Origin: Thuidium tamariscinum
Taxonomy: Eukaryota > Streptophyta > Bryopsida > Hypnales > Thuidiaceae
DNA: 64,000 nucleotides
Assembly: GCA_947034885.2 (NCBI GenBank)
Contig: OX344749.2
Location: 35,459,182-35,523,181, forward strand
Direction: 5' to 3'
In this document: in pieces, positions 48,131 through 60,795 of the stretch
Numbering within the stretch: position 1 is the stretch's first letter
Layout of the letters: each line of letters begins with the position of its first letter
Notes under the pieces: generated by a model
What the model saw: only the letters and a program-made list of their open reading frames with translations
What the model was told of the DNA's origin: nothing
The model's database searches: none
Made by a program: the position numbers and the translations under genes

Positions 48131-49603
48131 TAGTTAGAGAGAAACTCCAACGTCGTACAAAAGCCATGTTCTAATCAGAATCTGTCAAACTATCATACGC
48201 TATGTCATTGTCACTGTATACGTACGCACCAGCTAGAATAACTTCGGCCAAGTCAAGAGCCTCCTCTTCCGCAATCCTCTAACATGCCAACGTCAACTGA
48301 TGCCCTTAAAAAACCCACATTTGAAGAGATTTGAGGGGTCTAAGAGACTATGAGTTCTCGCGATCTGGGAACACAGTGAAGTACAAAATTGCAAGAATTT
48401 GATGTGGTGGGGTAGTGCCATGTCAAGTTTTATTAAAAAGATTTTCTTACTTCTTTTTGCATTTTGGGACCCCAATTTATTTATTTTTAAATTTTTTTGA
48501 AAATGCTAACGTGACAGTAGCCGCTTGTTTCAAGAACTGTTCCAAAATGGTCCTTTGGAGGCCTCAAATTTCATCTAATGTTTGTGGAAATTGTTAATTC
48601 AGAGTTGCACATTTGGATCCTTTGGCTTCTTTCATGAGTAAGTAATGACTTAAATTGAAGTAAGAGTGAATCTTTGTATGTTGGGTTTTGGTCTTTTGGA
48701 TTGACTCGATTCAAATTCCAAATTTTATAATCAGACTAGATGCAATGTAGTACTTGTATACATGCATAGGGTTGTTTCCACTGTCTTAGGGCTAGTTTCA
48801 TTTCACTGAGATGGATCATTGATATGAAATTGTGGAATCCATTCAACTAGCCTTGAAGTGGAAGTCCATAGCCATAGGTCTTTTGATAAGTGGCGTTAAG
48901 GCTTAATGCTCAATTATAGGCTGATTGTCTTGGTTATAGGTACTATATCACAGTCATAGGTCCCTGTTGCACAGTATTAGGAGTCGGTCCATGGTTTCAA
49001 TCTTATTCTATGGAGATATGTTTGTTCTATAGAAACAACTTTTGTATTGAACGTCATCAAAGAGACTAAACCATGCTTTGAAAACATTGAAAACTTAACA
49101 TTGACCTCTAAGTAAGCACTTTCAAAGTTCATAATCTAGTTGATGGATAGAGAATTTGGAATGAATTTTTCTTCAAATGAATTCTAAACCATCCTAAATA
49201 ATGTTTGAGTATTTAAAAATCATACTTCCTTCATGATCAAATTGAGGTATATGTAATGTACTTTATATAGATGTAAACAATAATAATCCTCCTAAAAAGG
49301 ATCTGGATTTTTAAAGGGTTAAAAACAATAATATTATGTTGGGATCCCTTAGTAGCTTAGAGAAAGAATTTTCTTTTGTCTACTAGAATTGTGAGATATG
49401 GTTTGAAGAACATCAGCATTTTAAGATTTCTAAAATTTTAAGATTTCTAAATCAGATATTTGAATTTTTCAACTTGTGTAGATTATAGTCATTATACTAA
49501 AGAATGTATTGAAATGAACTAAAGATTATATGGAAAGAGACATATGAAGTATACATAGCTATTTGGAGAAGATACAATTGTCATTAGCTACTTCTTGTAG
49601 TTC
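48131..49603. other. AT-rich spacer, nothing recognised
   Basis: Only short frames; no motif or repeat border was recognised. Confidence 0.45.
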
Positions 49604-49864
49604 TTGCAAATAATTGAGTTGGTTAGGAGGCAAATGTCTGGTTACATTAGTGTAAGAGACATGAAGATTTTTTCTTTTTTCCATATTGACAATGTTGTGG
49701 CCTTTTGGGCTACAATGAAAATAAGAAGGGAGGGGCAAAGATACTTGTTGGGTGGAGAAAATTTGTCATTCTATAAGTTTTTTGACATGGCAACAAGATT
49801 AATCAATATATACGAGTCCTCCCAAATTTATAGTGTTGATGAGGACTTAGTATTTGTACTATAA
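49604..49864 (+). pseudogene. Fragment of a dihydroflavonol-reductase-like (FLDH-type) dehydrogenase
   Basis: The open stretch reads MSGYISVRDMKIFSFFHIDN, followed by VVAFWATMK, then GQRYLLGGENLSFYKFFDMA. This matches one internal exon region of extended short-chain reductases of the DFR/CCR group, close by eye to the NAD-dependent farnesol dehydrogenase-like proteins of plants. The nucleotide-binding GxxGxxG and the catalytic Tyr-x-x-x-Lys are not present nearby, and the surrounding DNA is AT-rich non-coding sequence. It is therefore a lone exon relic, or one exon of a gene whose other exons I could not find. Confidence 0.6.
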
Positions 49865-51055
49865 TATTTAGTAGCTATGTATACATGCATCATGAATTGT
49901 TAAAGCAAATCAATGGGTCAAAAATGAAAATGTGGCCAAAAAAATAATTTATTGATGCTATGACAAACTCAAATCAAATTATATGTTGAAAATGAAAGGA
50001 CATTAATTCAAAAATAATGAAAGGTTTTAGTTTATACATTATTTCAATGAACTTTGTCTTTGGAGCTTAATTTTGTTCTGATGCCAGTTGAGCCATGATT
50101 TCCTTAACCCTAGATTGCCCAAACATTCCAATTCATTTTATATTACTTTTCATCCTTAGAAGTACTAGCCAAGGTATCTAAATACAATCAATTTTATTTT
50201 TTCAGATTTTTAAATTTTTTTGTATGAGATTTTGTACATTTTTAGGGGATTAATTTCAAATTCTAGGACCTAGTTGTATGTATGTATTTACAACCATTTG
50301 AAAGTGTTTATAACACATGTACTTATAATATAAATATACTTTAATGTGGAAAGAGTCTACAGTGTAAGTACCTATGACTATAAAATGTATCAATAACATA
50401 TAAAGTTTGGCTCATAGATTCATAGATTTTAAATTCATATGCTAGTACTCCCCTTTGAAACTTCATAACCTATTCATTTTATACTCAAAATTTTATATAT
50501 AAAGAAAATATGGACAAGATTCAATAAAAACTAAACAATTAAACAACATGAATTATGATTATACAATTATTTGTAGGTTTTAGGTATAGATATACCATGT
50601 ACATGTAAAAAAAACATATTCAAAACCAAATACCAAATAATATTGTAATTAAGCAAATGTAAGAGATTTCAAAAAAAGAAATATAAATTTAAGAGTATAC
50701 ATTCATTTAAATCTTAAATAAGTTGATATTTATAGCATTGACTAGAGTGCAATAAAAAGCACATTAACCAAAAGACAAGCACTAAAGTTGTTACAACCAA
50801 TATTTTATGGCAAGTATCATCAATTTAAGATTAGTAATTCAAAACAACATTCAACTTATAGGGTGATGATTGGAAAAATCTATCCATCAAATACAACTTT
50901 TTTTAATTGAAGACATGGAGGATTTTATAACTAAACCTACACTAGAAATGATCAATTTTTCAACTTCTTGCTACCCACGAGAAGACATGCAAAGATTCCA
51001 CCTCAACTAAAAAGATTTGATCATTAAGTATTTTTGGCAAACAATCTAAAGATAA
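49865..51055. other. Very AT-rich spacer, nothing recognised
   Basis: No frame or motif worth naming; mostly A/T runs. Confidence 0.5.
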
Positions 51056-51379
51056 GGTAGAAGGTTCTTAAGTGGACCAGGTTCTAAAATGGTGCCCTAC
51101 TTTAAATGTACAATATTTGTACATGTTGCTATTTCATAGTCTTCAACAATGTATTGAAAGTGTACATATTAGCTAGGGCACCATTATAGAGCCCTATGCC
51201 ATTTCAACTTCAAAATTTGAGAACTAATTCCACAAAGCTCCAAAAAATATGAAACCACTTGAATTAGATGTCAATTCCACTTGTCTTTCAAGGAAAATGT
51301 CCTGAAAAATATTTCAAGATGTTTCACCTCCCCAAAATTCAGTTTCAGGTCTTAGATGGGTGATTACTGAGCCTTCTAC
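51056..51379. repeat. Small repeat with GGTAGAAGG inverted ends
   Basis: The left end GGTAGAAGGTTCTTAAGTGG and the right end (reverse complement GGTAGAAGGCTCAGTAATCA) are imperfectly inverted. The interior shares blocks with 18,285-18,570. This suggests a MITE of about 320 bp, but no target duplication was confirmed. Confidence 0.5.
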
Positions 51380-52110
51380 CATACTTTACATTGTTGCACC
51401 TATATAGTTATTTTCAATATCTTAGAGGTAAAGATTAATGAAAAATAATAATCTTTACATGATGGATCTACCTTTAATATGTGATTTTATATGTAATTCT
51501 TTAGGGCCACACGTCTTGATAACCTAATTGATGAACAATTTCTCAAGTTATTTTCAATGTTTTGAAAATAAAAATTATTAATAAAAAATTTAATATTTAT
51601 AATAGATCCAACCTTCTTTAATATATGATTTTATAGGTGATTCTTTGGGCCCACACGTCTTGTTTTTTTTTTGGGACACAAATAAAGGAGGACCTGAGAA
51701 AGAACTAGTTTGAACACGGAATGGAGCTTGCTTCCGGTTCAGTGGCCTCTAAGAGTATCTGCAGTTTTGGCGCCAAAGCCCACAGCCCAGGACGGAGGAA
51801 AACATCCGTTCTCCTCTCCGATCGAAGAAAAATCAGAGTGTCGATACTACAGCACTTTACAATCGCCTTGCGTAGTTCCTACTTTTCAACAATCACAACC
51901 CACAATTTGGATAGTTCGAGATTGCGTGTGTTTTGTGAGAACAATCCATTCCTTTGGTAGTCGCAAAATCCCTGGAGCTTTTTCTGAAACTTCAGTTTGA
52001 AGCTCCTCTCATTGTCAATGTGGAGTATTTGCACACTGTTCGTTAGGGTGGCTTGGACGTATTAATCGATTTTAGCTTTTGCATTCTTGGAGGTGATGCG
52101 CATTGGGCTC
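51380..52110. other. Spacer and distal promoter region before RFC3
   Basis: An ATG-started frame at 51,721-51,960 (79 codons) is Ser/Arg-rich at its start and looks like a plastid leader, but it stops early and no continuing exon was found. It is left uncalled. The remaining sequence probably includes the RFC3 promoter. Confidence 0.35.
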
Positions 52111-52111
52111 C

Positions 52112-52132
52112 GGGTTTAGGGTTTAGGGTTTA
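52112..52132 (+). promoter_or_regulatory. Telo-box run (TTTAGGG repeats) before RFC3
   Basis: GGGTTTAGGGTTTAGGGTTTA lies about 80 bp upstream of the RFC3 start codon. The reverse strand gives AAACCCTAAACCCTAAA. Telo-boxes are known promoter elements of plant genes for replication and translation that are active in dividing cells, which suits a clamp-loader gene. Whether it lies in the promoter or the 5' untranslated region is not known. Confidence 0.7.
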
Positions 52133-52210
52133 CGGGCGTTTTCCAAGTGTTCATTTTTTCGCCCCATTCTCGACTGTAATTTGATTTGTGGTGGAGTGCA
52201 AATCGAGACG

Positions 52211-55200
52211 ATGGCGGAGGATATGTTAGTGGATACTGTAGTGCCGCGCGTACTGTCAGCTGCTCAGAAAGGCAAGGGCAAGGTCGACGTGAATAGCGGA
52301 CGACAGGTGAAAGGAGGGCCTTGGGTGGAGAAGTATCGACCGACTTCGCTGGCGGATGTGGCTGCTCACAAGGATATCATTGACACCAGTACGCTCCCTT
52401 CGCCTTGAATTTCCAATTTCAGCGAAGACAGGTTTTTATTAGATACAGAGCAGGGCTTTTGGAGGGGCAATACTTTGAAAGGTAGAGTTTAAATTGAAGA
52501 GGTCGCTGGCTTCAGCGATTTGGGAGGGTGCGTTGGTTTCGTCGTTGTGTGTATGTGTCTTCAGAGGGTTTTGGTTTGGGTTGGGGGCGTGATTCTGGTT
52601 TTGAGGATAGGAAATGACACTTCAAAGCGACACTTTAAGCGCTGAGCATAATTAATATGATAAAAATGATCAAATTTTTGTATGTATTCTGGATAGCCAA
52701 TCCAAGAGGATTCCGATGAAGCAATGAATTTGTTACGTGGATAATGCATGCAAAAGTTCAAAGTGTTCAAAGTGCTCAAAGTATTACTTGTAGATGACCT
52801 AAAATCAACGCTAGTTCTGAAAATTTCAAATATTGCATTGTTACCATAATCAGAACAATCGAATTTTTGTATGTTCTTGATAGCAAATCAAAGAGGAGAC
52901 CAATGCACCGAAGAATGCTTTATTTGAAACCATATGCGAATAGTGGTATACGTGATTCTACGTGATTGAAATTTGTGTTGGGAGATGACCTACAGCCAAT
53001 ACAGTTCTTCTGTTAAGTAGGTGTAGATTCTCAGGATCCATTAAGTAAAATTTAGGGTGTCGCAGTTAGGTCTTAGGTTCCATGTCCTTGATCTTGATGC
53101 TGGTGTTGTTGGCTGTGTGCGAAGTTGACAGGTTGACAGGAGAGAATCGACTGCCGCACCTGCTGCTGTATGGTCCACCTGGTACAGGCAAAACTTCGAC
53201 CATTCTGGCAGTGGCGCGAAAGCTTTACGGGGCTCAGTATCAGAACATGATTTTGGAGCTGAATGCTTCCGATGATCGTGGTATTGACGTCGTCCGCCAG
53301 CAGGTGCAAGACTTTGCAAGTACAAAAAGTATATCCTTCGGGTAATCATGACTCTACCACTTTTAATGCTGTTCTAATATGTAAGCTCTTGCAATCGGTC
53401 TACTGCGTCAATGCTGACAGGATCAGATCTCTTCGCTCCTCAAGGACCAAGTATTCATGGTTTGAGAAAGACCAATTTGACGGATCATTTCGTGAATAAT
53501 GTAATTTTGACTGTGTCAAAATATCTATTGCTAAATCGGTGAAGAACATTGAGTGTGTTAGTCTGAAATCAAGTATAGTAAGACTACAGAAAGTCTTCAT
53601 TCAAAATTGCTAAAGATGTAAAGGCCAAGGTAGGGCCATTTGTTTTGTGGGGGGTAATTCTGTACAGAACCAGTCATTTTCATGTAACTTAGATACTAGG
53701 CTGAGGTTGTATCCTAGAAACCCACCTATTTGCTCACTGTAGAGTTGACCCCTGAACTACCAAGGATTTTTTTATTTCAGAATAATTTTTTGATTGATCA
53801 TAGTGTGAAAAAATATATTTCTGATGGGGTCAAATTATATGTAACTACAATCAGTGAATAGTATTGCATGTGTTGGTCATGGAACAATTAAAACTGGACT
53901 AAATAATTACTCATACGACCTACTCAAAACTGCTAAATATACACAAGGCCTAATTTGGGCCTGATGGTCCTTTTGGTGTAAACATATCATTTGCGTCCTT
54001 TTCATGAGATATTTTCAATGGGAATATGCAGGCCAAAGGTGAATGTGAAACTTGTTATTCTGGACGAGGCAGATGCCATGACGAAAGAAGCCCAGTTTGC
54101 TTTGCGCAGAGGTAATCCTCTCTAGTTATCTTTTTCTTTCCTTTCCTTTCTTTTCTCCCCATTACATCAGCTACCTCATGTAACTATTTATTCAGTTGAA
54201 AGCTCTTGAAGCGTTTTACTTCAAGTAGCACCAAATTCTTACCTATGATGGAATTACACGTCTTCGTGATGGCTTGATTCGTAGATTGCTTTGGACCACG
54301 AAGTGTTGCACATCTATAAGAGTAGTGGTTGAAAGAAAAAGTTTTTTAATTCTGAAATCTTTCTTTTCAATGGCAGTCATTGAGAAGTATACAAAGAGTA
54401 CCAGATTTTGTCTCATTTGCAACTATGCTAGTAAGATCATCCCAGCACTGCAGTCTCGGTGCACTCGGTTCAGATTCGCTCCATTGGATCCTGCCAATGT
54501 CACAGAGCGTCTTCGCTATGTCATTCAGCAAGAAGGGTACGATCTCACCGGCACTTTCAAAATATGTATCTGCTTACATGTAATTTACAAAACATATTTC
54601 TATCATTCAAAATGAAGGGTGGTACATTTTCTTACCTTCTTTGAACTTTTCTAGATGATTTATTTCAACTCCTATAGATGTAGAAGTGAGTACTGTTGGT
54701 CACGTGGGCACATTGGGGTTAATAAATGCTTGATTTTTCTGGTATTATGAAAACCACATCCTCAAGACGAGTTAAGAGATACTTTTAGTGCCTGCATTAG
54801 TTGGTCCAGACATCTGCTGTCGTTGTAAATGGTTATATCCATATCAGTTTGAGTGCTGTCAGTGAATGACAGTAAGTATTGGTTTTGTGTGCAGTTTGGA
54901 TGTGACAGATGGTGGGTTGGCAGCTATAGTGAGACTCGTTAATGGAGATTTGCGCAAGGCCCTTAACATCCTTCAGGTTGTTGCTCCCTTCCACTGGTTT
55001 CTGGGCATTTAGGCAAATAATTGAGGTCCTGGATATGAGAATCTCAAATTAAAGGAACGAGATTTTTTCATTGTTCTATTTTGTTGCTTCTCGTATCCTT
55101 CTCTGATGACTTATTCCGTTCTTCATTTTCGTTTAAGAAATCGATATCTGGCTCTTCTTATGCTTCTTGCAATGTTGTCATTCTGCATTGTAGCCAAATC

Positions 55201-56868
55201 AATTTTTTCACGAACTCTACTAACGCTGTTTTGGTGCACTTCTTTTGCTGTCACAGTCGGCACAAATGGCGAGCCCTCACTTGACTGAAGAAGCTGTGTA
55301 CTTGTGCACTGGTAATCCAATGCCAAAAGATATCGAGCAAATTGCATTTTGGCTACTAAACGAACCTTTTTCTACTTCCTACCAAAGTATCCTTCACAAA
55401 TTCCAAATGATGCACTTGTGCATGACTCCATGCCTTTTTCAATGAGCTTGTAGGGAACACACAACCTGCTTTACCCGATGAGTGTTGTTTATTCGGATTT
55501 TTCTTCCTGAACGTCTCGTCCATTGTGCGAATATATCTTTCGATCTACCTGGAGTTACACATGAATGTGACACAACACTTCTAACCCAAAGATTTCCTCC
55601 CTTAGGCTTTATGTGACACCTCATCAGGGATGGTATCTCCCCAGGATTCTTACAGAAGAACTTGAACAAGAGTGGCCAACGACACTTATCAGCAAAATTT
55701 CCAAATTTGTGGGAGACAGAGGAACTTTTTTGAAACTGGTTAATAATGATGTGGACGATACTTCCAAAGCACTGCAGTTGCTCAGAAGGTGTATTGATTT
55801 GAACTTGCTAAGCGGTTACATGATTTTGTGATGCTATTTGTGTACTCAAAGCTACTCTACTCGAATGGGTGTTCCCGCTCTTGTGCTTCATTGACCTTAA
55901 CCTTATTCAACAGAGATAACGCAGATGAAGACAAGCAAAGGACTGGCATTAGTTGACGTTGTCAAAGAGCTTCAACCGTAAGTGCAGACATTCCTCTCTG
56001 ATTTAAGAATATAGTAACCCTGCTTCTCCAATGACGTTTCTTTCTTTACGTGTGTTTTCCGTCCTTTGACTTTATCGATTCTGTATGTGTATTTGTGGTT
56101 TCCATGCGTTATTTTAGATTGTTTTCTGTCGTTTTACAGTCGTAGGATTGTACCTGCGTTTTCATTTGCCTCGAAATAATTCGAGAAGATGCTCCTTCAT
56201 TTTCTTTTTCCCAATTTGCAATGGTGGTAGCTATTCGTCTTGCTTCCTTACCTGCAGCAACAACACATTTGCTAATATTTTTCTTGTGTGTGACAGGTTT
56301 GTTTTTAGTATTAACATGCCTCCACCAGTGAGGGTTCAGCTGATTGATGCCCTTGCAGACATTGAGTATGGATCACCGCAACTCGTTTGTTCTTTCTATT
56401 TTCTCGTGATAACCTTATGCCCACCAGTACCCATTAAGTACCTCCAATTATCTCACCAGGGTGTTAATTTAAGGTCCATGAGGTGATTGGATGTTAACTA
56501 GCACGTACTTCAAACCCTAAATACAGCCGCTAATAGCGCCAATTTGCTAGTTGATGGCAGTGCAGGCATTTTGTGATTAATCCCCGTTGGCTTGGCATAC
56601 ATTTATCGTTTTTTTTTGGCTCAACAATGTTTATCCTAGGGTGCATAACTTACTATTGGCGAAAACACTAATTTATTGGCCAGGATGATGATCTTCAGTA
56701 AGTTCAGACCAGAGACTCCAGTGCAGAACATTCACTAATCAGTCTTCACGTCCTGGAACTGACTGCAGGTACAGATTAGCATTTGGGGCAAACGAGAAGC
56801 TTCAGTTGGGGGCCTTACTCGGTGCATTTACTCACGCCCGGACAGCTTTGGTGGCTGCAGCTCGGTGA
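52211..56868 (+). CDS. RFC3: Replication factor C subunit 3 (clamp loader small subunit)
   Basis: Nine exons join to 359 codons in consistent phase: 52211-52388, 53125-53341, 54032-54111, 54377-54536, 54895-54976, 55257-55386, 55914-55977, 56297-56365 and 56769-56868. The AAA+ domain has Walker A GPPGTGKT (residues 76-83), sensor region [12 protein letters not shown], Walker B LDEADAMT (DEAD at 143-146) and the SRC arginine-finger motif (185-187). The C-terminal collar contains [19 protein letters not shown] and ends [15 protein letters not shown]. This pattern is that of yeast Rfc3, human RFC5 and plant RFC3, part of the pentamer that loads PCNA onto primed DNA in the nucleus; it also serves alternative loaders. 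The ATG at 52,211 gives a usual N-terminus. Introns are roughly 110-740 bp. Intron 6 contains an odd open stretch (see findings). Confidence 0.93.
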
Positions 56869-59800
56869 TGCTAGCTTCGAATTTTCGCCTTTGTTTTAGT
56901 CCTTAGAAAATTGACCATTGAAGAAATGACTGCTGATTTTGATCAGATGTTTCACAGATGCTGGATTCACTTGAACTACAGGGCGCACCCAAATGCATGA
57001 GAAAACTAATTGACCGGGTTTGGTATCGCAACAGATGCAGTAGGTGGATGTTCCGGCACTACTCTTAAATTGAAGCCAGTGTGCAAATCTAAACAGGAGT
57101 CAGTGTGGGAATGTGCCAGTTCAGATGATGAGAATTATGCTAGGAATTACGAGTTCGTTTTTGAATTGCTCTTTACAATCACCTGATCTCCAGAATAGTT
57201 TCAGTCATCTGCGCTGATTTTTCCTATTGTTTGAGGGTGCAAAATTAGGCATTCCAAAGGTAGTGGTGGTACAAAATTGTTATTTTCTAGAGTTTTTTCT
57301 TCTGAAAATACTACAACGCAGTAATGTTTGTGCCTAAACTATCTCAAATAGTTTACAAATAGTGACTTGTGTAAACTAGTTTCCCATGTCGTCATAGTTG
57401 AGTAGTCAACTAGATTTTGGGTGAAAACGAGATGTCTTTGCATTACCGAGCAGTTGGACCTGGATTGTTCTAGGAATTTTTTAAACAAATGATCACAAAA
57501 TCACACTATCATAAAGAATGTTTCCCTTAGTTACCAAAAGAATGTTTCCCGCAGTGACTAAAACTCTAGAAGCAGACCGGTAGACACTAAAATCACTCTG
57601 ATAATTGGCCCAATAGGTGCACTCTTGGTTTATACAATTAGTAGTGATGCCATTCATTGGATGTTTAAGGACAACATCCTTAAAGGATTAGTGTAATGGG
57701 CTCATGTCTTTTGGGCCATTAAAGAAGAAATTTTGGCAATTCTACCTTTTGTGACATTGATATACAAAATAAATGGGTTTAAACTATTGTATTCTTATAG
57801 AAATCAAATATATTTCTCAAGTTCAATGCTCTTAAGTCTAAATGTGAGTTAGAGGAAGACTAAATTCTTTAATCCATAATCCTTAAAGAACATGTTGGTT
57901 GTTGTGGAATTCATTCTTTTTGGCATTGTGTGAGTACTTGGTTAAATTTTTTTCAAAAGCATTGATTGGAAGTCAATTATTGTACAAGACATCCCCCTTT
58001 CTATACAAAATGTTGGGATGAGATGAACTAGCTTCTTGTTTTGTCCTTCCAAATTATTTTAGAGACTATGCAAATGAAAAAAAAAAAAAACACTATTTTA
58101 TGCTTGATTAATTCACTTTATGCACCCTTCCAAGCAAATGTGGGGCCATTGATTGCAAATATGAATTCAAAATTTGAAAATTTTATCATGTGTGGAAAAT
58201 TTTTAAAATGTAACATTTTTTTAAGGGCTAAGTGAATGATTAGCAAGGGGTTGGTAAGTCAATTCACCTTGGCCAAATTCTAAAAGTATATAGTTGTACT
58301 TCTATCTTCCACAAAAGGATTCTTTGTCATTCATTGACTAAAAAATATTATTTATACATAAATCTTTAAATGACATTGTAAATGTGACAAGTATTTTGAA
58401 AGTCAAACTTCAATTTTTCATAGAGTTCATGATTTTGAATGCTTTTGAGCTTAAATGAAAAAAATAGCTCCAATAATCTTCATCTTAATCCATTTTGATT
58501 TTTTTTCAAAATTTCTTGAATTGTAAATTTTGTGACACTTACAAGATAGTATCTCAAAAGTTCAAAATACCACACTTTTGAAGTTTCTCTTACAAATTTG
58601 TTTCAGTGTGAATTCAAAGAAAACACAAATGAAACTAAAATGTTTGCCACTACTACTTCCATTTAAGAATAAATTAGTTTAAATTAATTTAAGCATTTTT
58701 GTAATTACTATAAATTTTATATTAAAAATCATACAAAATTTGGTTTGGTGCTTTAGGTTATAAAAAAATGAAAAAAGACAATTTAAGCACATATTACTAC
58801 AAGTGAAAAACATCAAATTTTATAAATGTATATCCTCACATAGAAATCTATTGAAGTTTAACCAAGCTTGGAAAAGAAATGTCTTATAAGTGCTAAAAGA
58901 CGATTAAGCCACAAAATGGTACTCAGATGAATAACCATGACGAATATTACACTTCCCTCATTTAGTTGTTCATGATCTCTATATAAATGAAGAAGCTAAA
59001 AACACAGATTCCAAAAGAAGATTACCATTGTAATTTGGCAATTCACATTTATAACTCTTTAAATAAATCTCCATACTCCAAACCTAAATTTTAGCTGAAA
59101 TGAAGTTCTATTTGAGTTAGAGCTCAAGAGAGGAAATGACATTACCTAGGTCTACTTTCGTTTCCAATCATCAACTTCTGAAAAATTTGAAAAAGTAAAT
59201 CATCTACATCTATTCACACGAGAAGCCATCAACAACAGTCTGCTACCTTTTTACTCAGAGAATGACAAGACACAGAAATTTGAATAACACCGTGATGTTC
59301 CCCACAATGATCCATTTAACTGTAAATCTATGATCTAAAATTTCACAAATTTGAGGCACAAACTGATTTTGAATGAATTTTTTTCACATTTACTTGAAAA
59401 ATAATAGTAATTTCAAATTTTCATAAAAATAACAACTTATGAAATAAGTCATTCCATCTCTGAAAAATAAACTAAAATAATCTCCACTCAAACCTGGTGG
59501 CAAAATAGAGAACACAAACCAAGGGATGTTGAGGTTGTTGACAAGTTCGTAGACTCTGTCCGATATGAGTAAACCAATCCGTTGAACGTGAGCTGAGAAA
59601 GACTAGGGTATCTCTTGAAAAAGTGCCTCATTAAAATACAATCTCAAATGTTTAAACAGAAACCTCATCTAGACCCTCATGTGGACGCTGAATCGGCACC
59701 AGTTGAGTTGCCAACCACATTGCTAACACAGAAATTAACGTACCACAAGACAGACCATAATATCCAATGTGACAATTTCAAAGCTTGCCAAAGTTCATCG

Positions 59801-60795
59801 AGTGTTTCGGAGGCTTCATGAATAGAAGATCGCCTCTCTCAAGTTTCTCCAACACAACTACTGGTACATGAAGATGCGGAAACCGAGGGCCTTACAGACA
59901 CAAGTTTGTACAGAAAACCTCATAGTCCGGAGTCAGTTGCACCAATAATGCCAAGCACTCCGTCTGTGACTCAACTCCCAGGAGTCCTCTATCCTCACAC
60001 ACTGCTTGGGTATTATAACCCTGCCACTTCAGAACACCAGATACACGCCCACAATGGCCTTGCACGAAACGCTTGCATCCTTCTCCTCAAAGACGAAGCA
60101 CAACAAACAGTGACTCGTCGAAGGGAAAGGAGTCTTCCCGGCGAGCCGATGACCCTCGCGTAACCTGCTCACTGCAGTACTACTCCTTCAGAATCCGGTC
60201 AGTGCGACGACTTGCCCCGGACGTATCAGCAGCCGTAAAATGGGTCCCAGATTCGAGAAAGCGATCCCGTGCGCTCTCATGAGCACTTCGTCAATCACTT
60301 CAGCGACGCGCCGACGCACAAGCCCATGCCGTTGGTTCGTCAACTCACCTGACACGCAGTTCCATCACGCGTCAGACAGTCCAACATGCCAATCCCGCTA
60401 TGTGTACCAACGACGCAAATAACGCAACACGCATCAAATCCGGTCAAACCCACACCGAAACCAACGAAGCAACAGCTGCACACGATCGATAAAGAAACGA
60501 CCGACACCTCCAGACCGACTGAAAACTGCACGCACCGCAGATCCCCCAACAACCCTACCGACTCGCTCAAAACAAACACAGCTTCCCACCTTCGAGCTCA
60601 GACAACTACGAACCATCAACGGCGAGTCGCAGCCAATGCCGACCGGGCCTGATGAGTCCCAAACACACGCAACACAAACACACACCGGCTGCTCGTCGAC
60701 AATCGGGGAAACAGGAACTACAAAACCCGGACGAAGGCCAGAGTCGCCTGCCTTCATCCGTGTCGCACAAGGAGCATGACAAATCACTAACCTGG
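56869..60795. other. Spacer between RFC3 and the MOS1-like gene
   Basis: The first few hundred bases are probably the RFC3 3' untranslated region. From 57.2 to 59.5 kb the sequence is AT-rich. A block at 58,140-58,165 (GATTGCAAATATGAATTCAA) also occurs near 10,815 and 21,232 and, reversed, near 34,840, so it marks a dispersed repeat. From about 60.0 kb the G+C content rises toward the MOS1-like gene, and this part probably includes its 3' untranslated region. No further gene was recognised. Confidence 0.45.
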
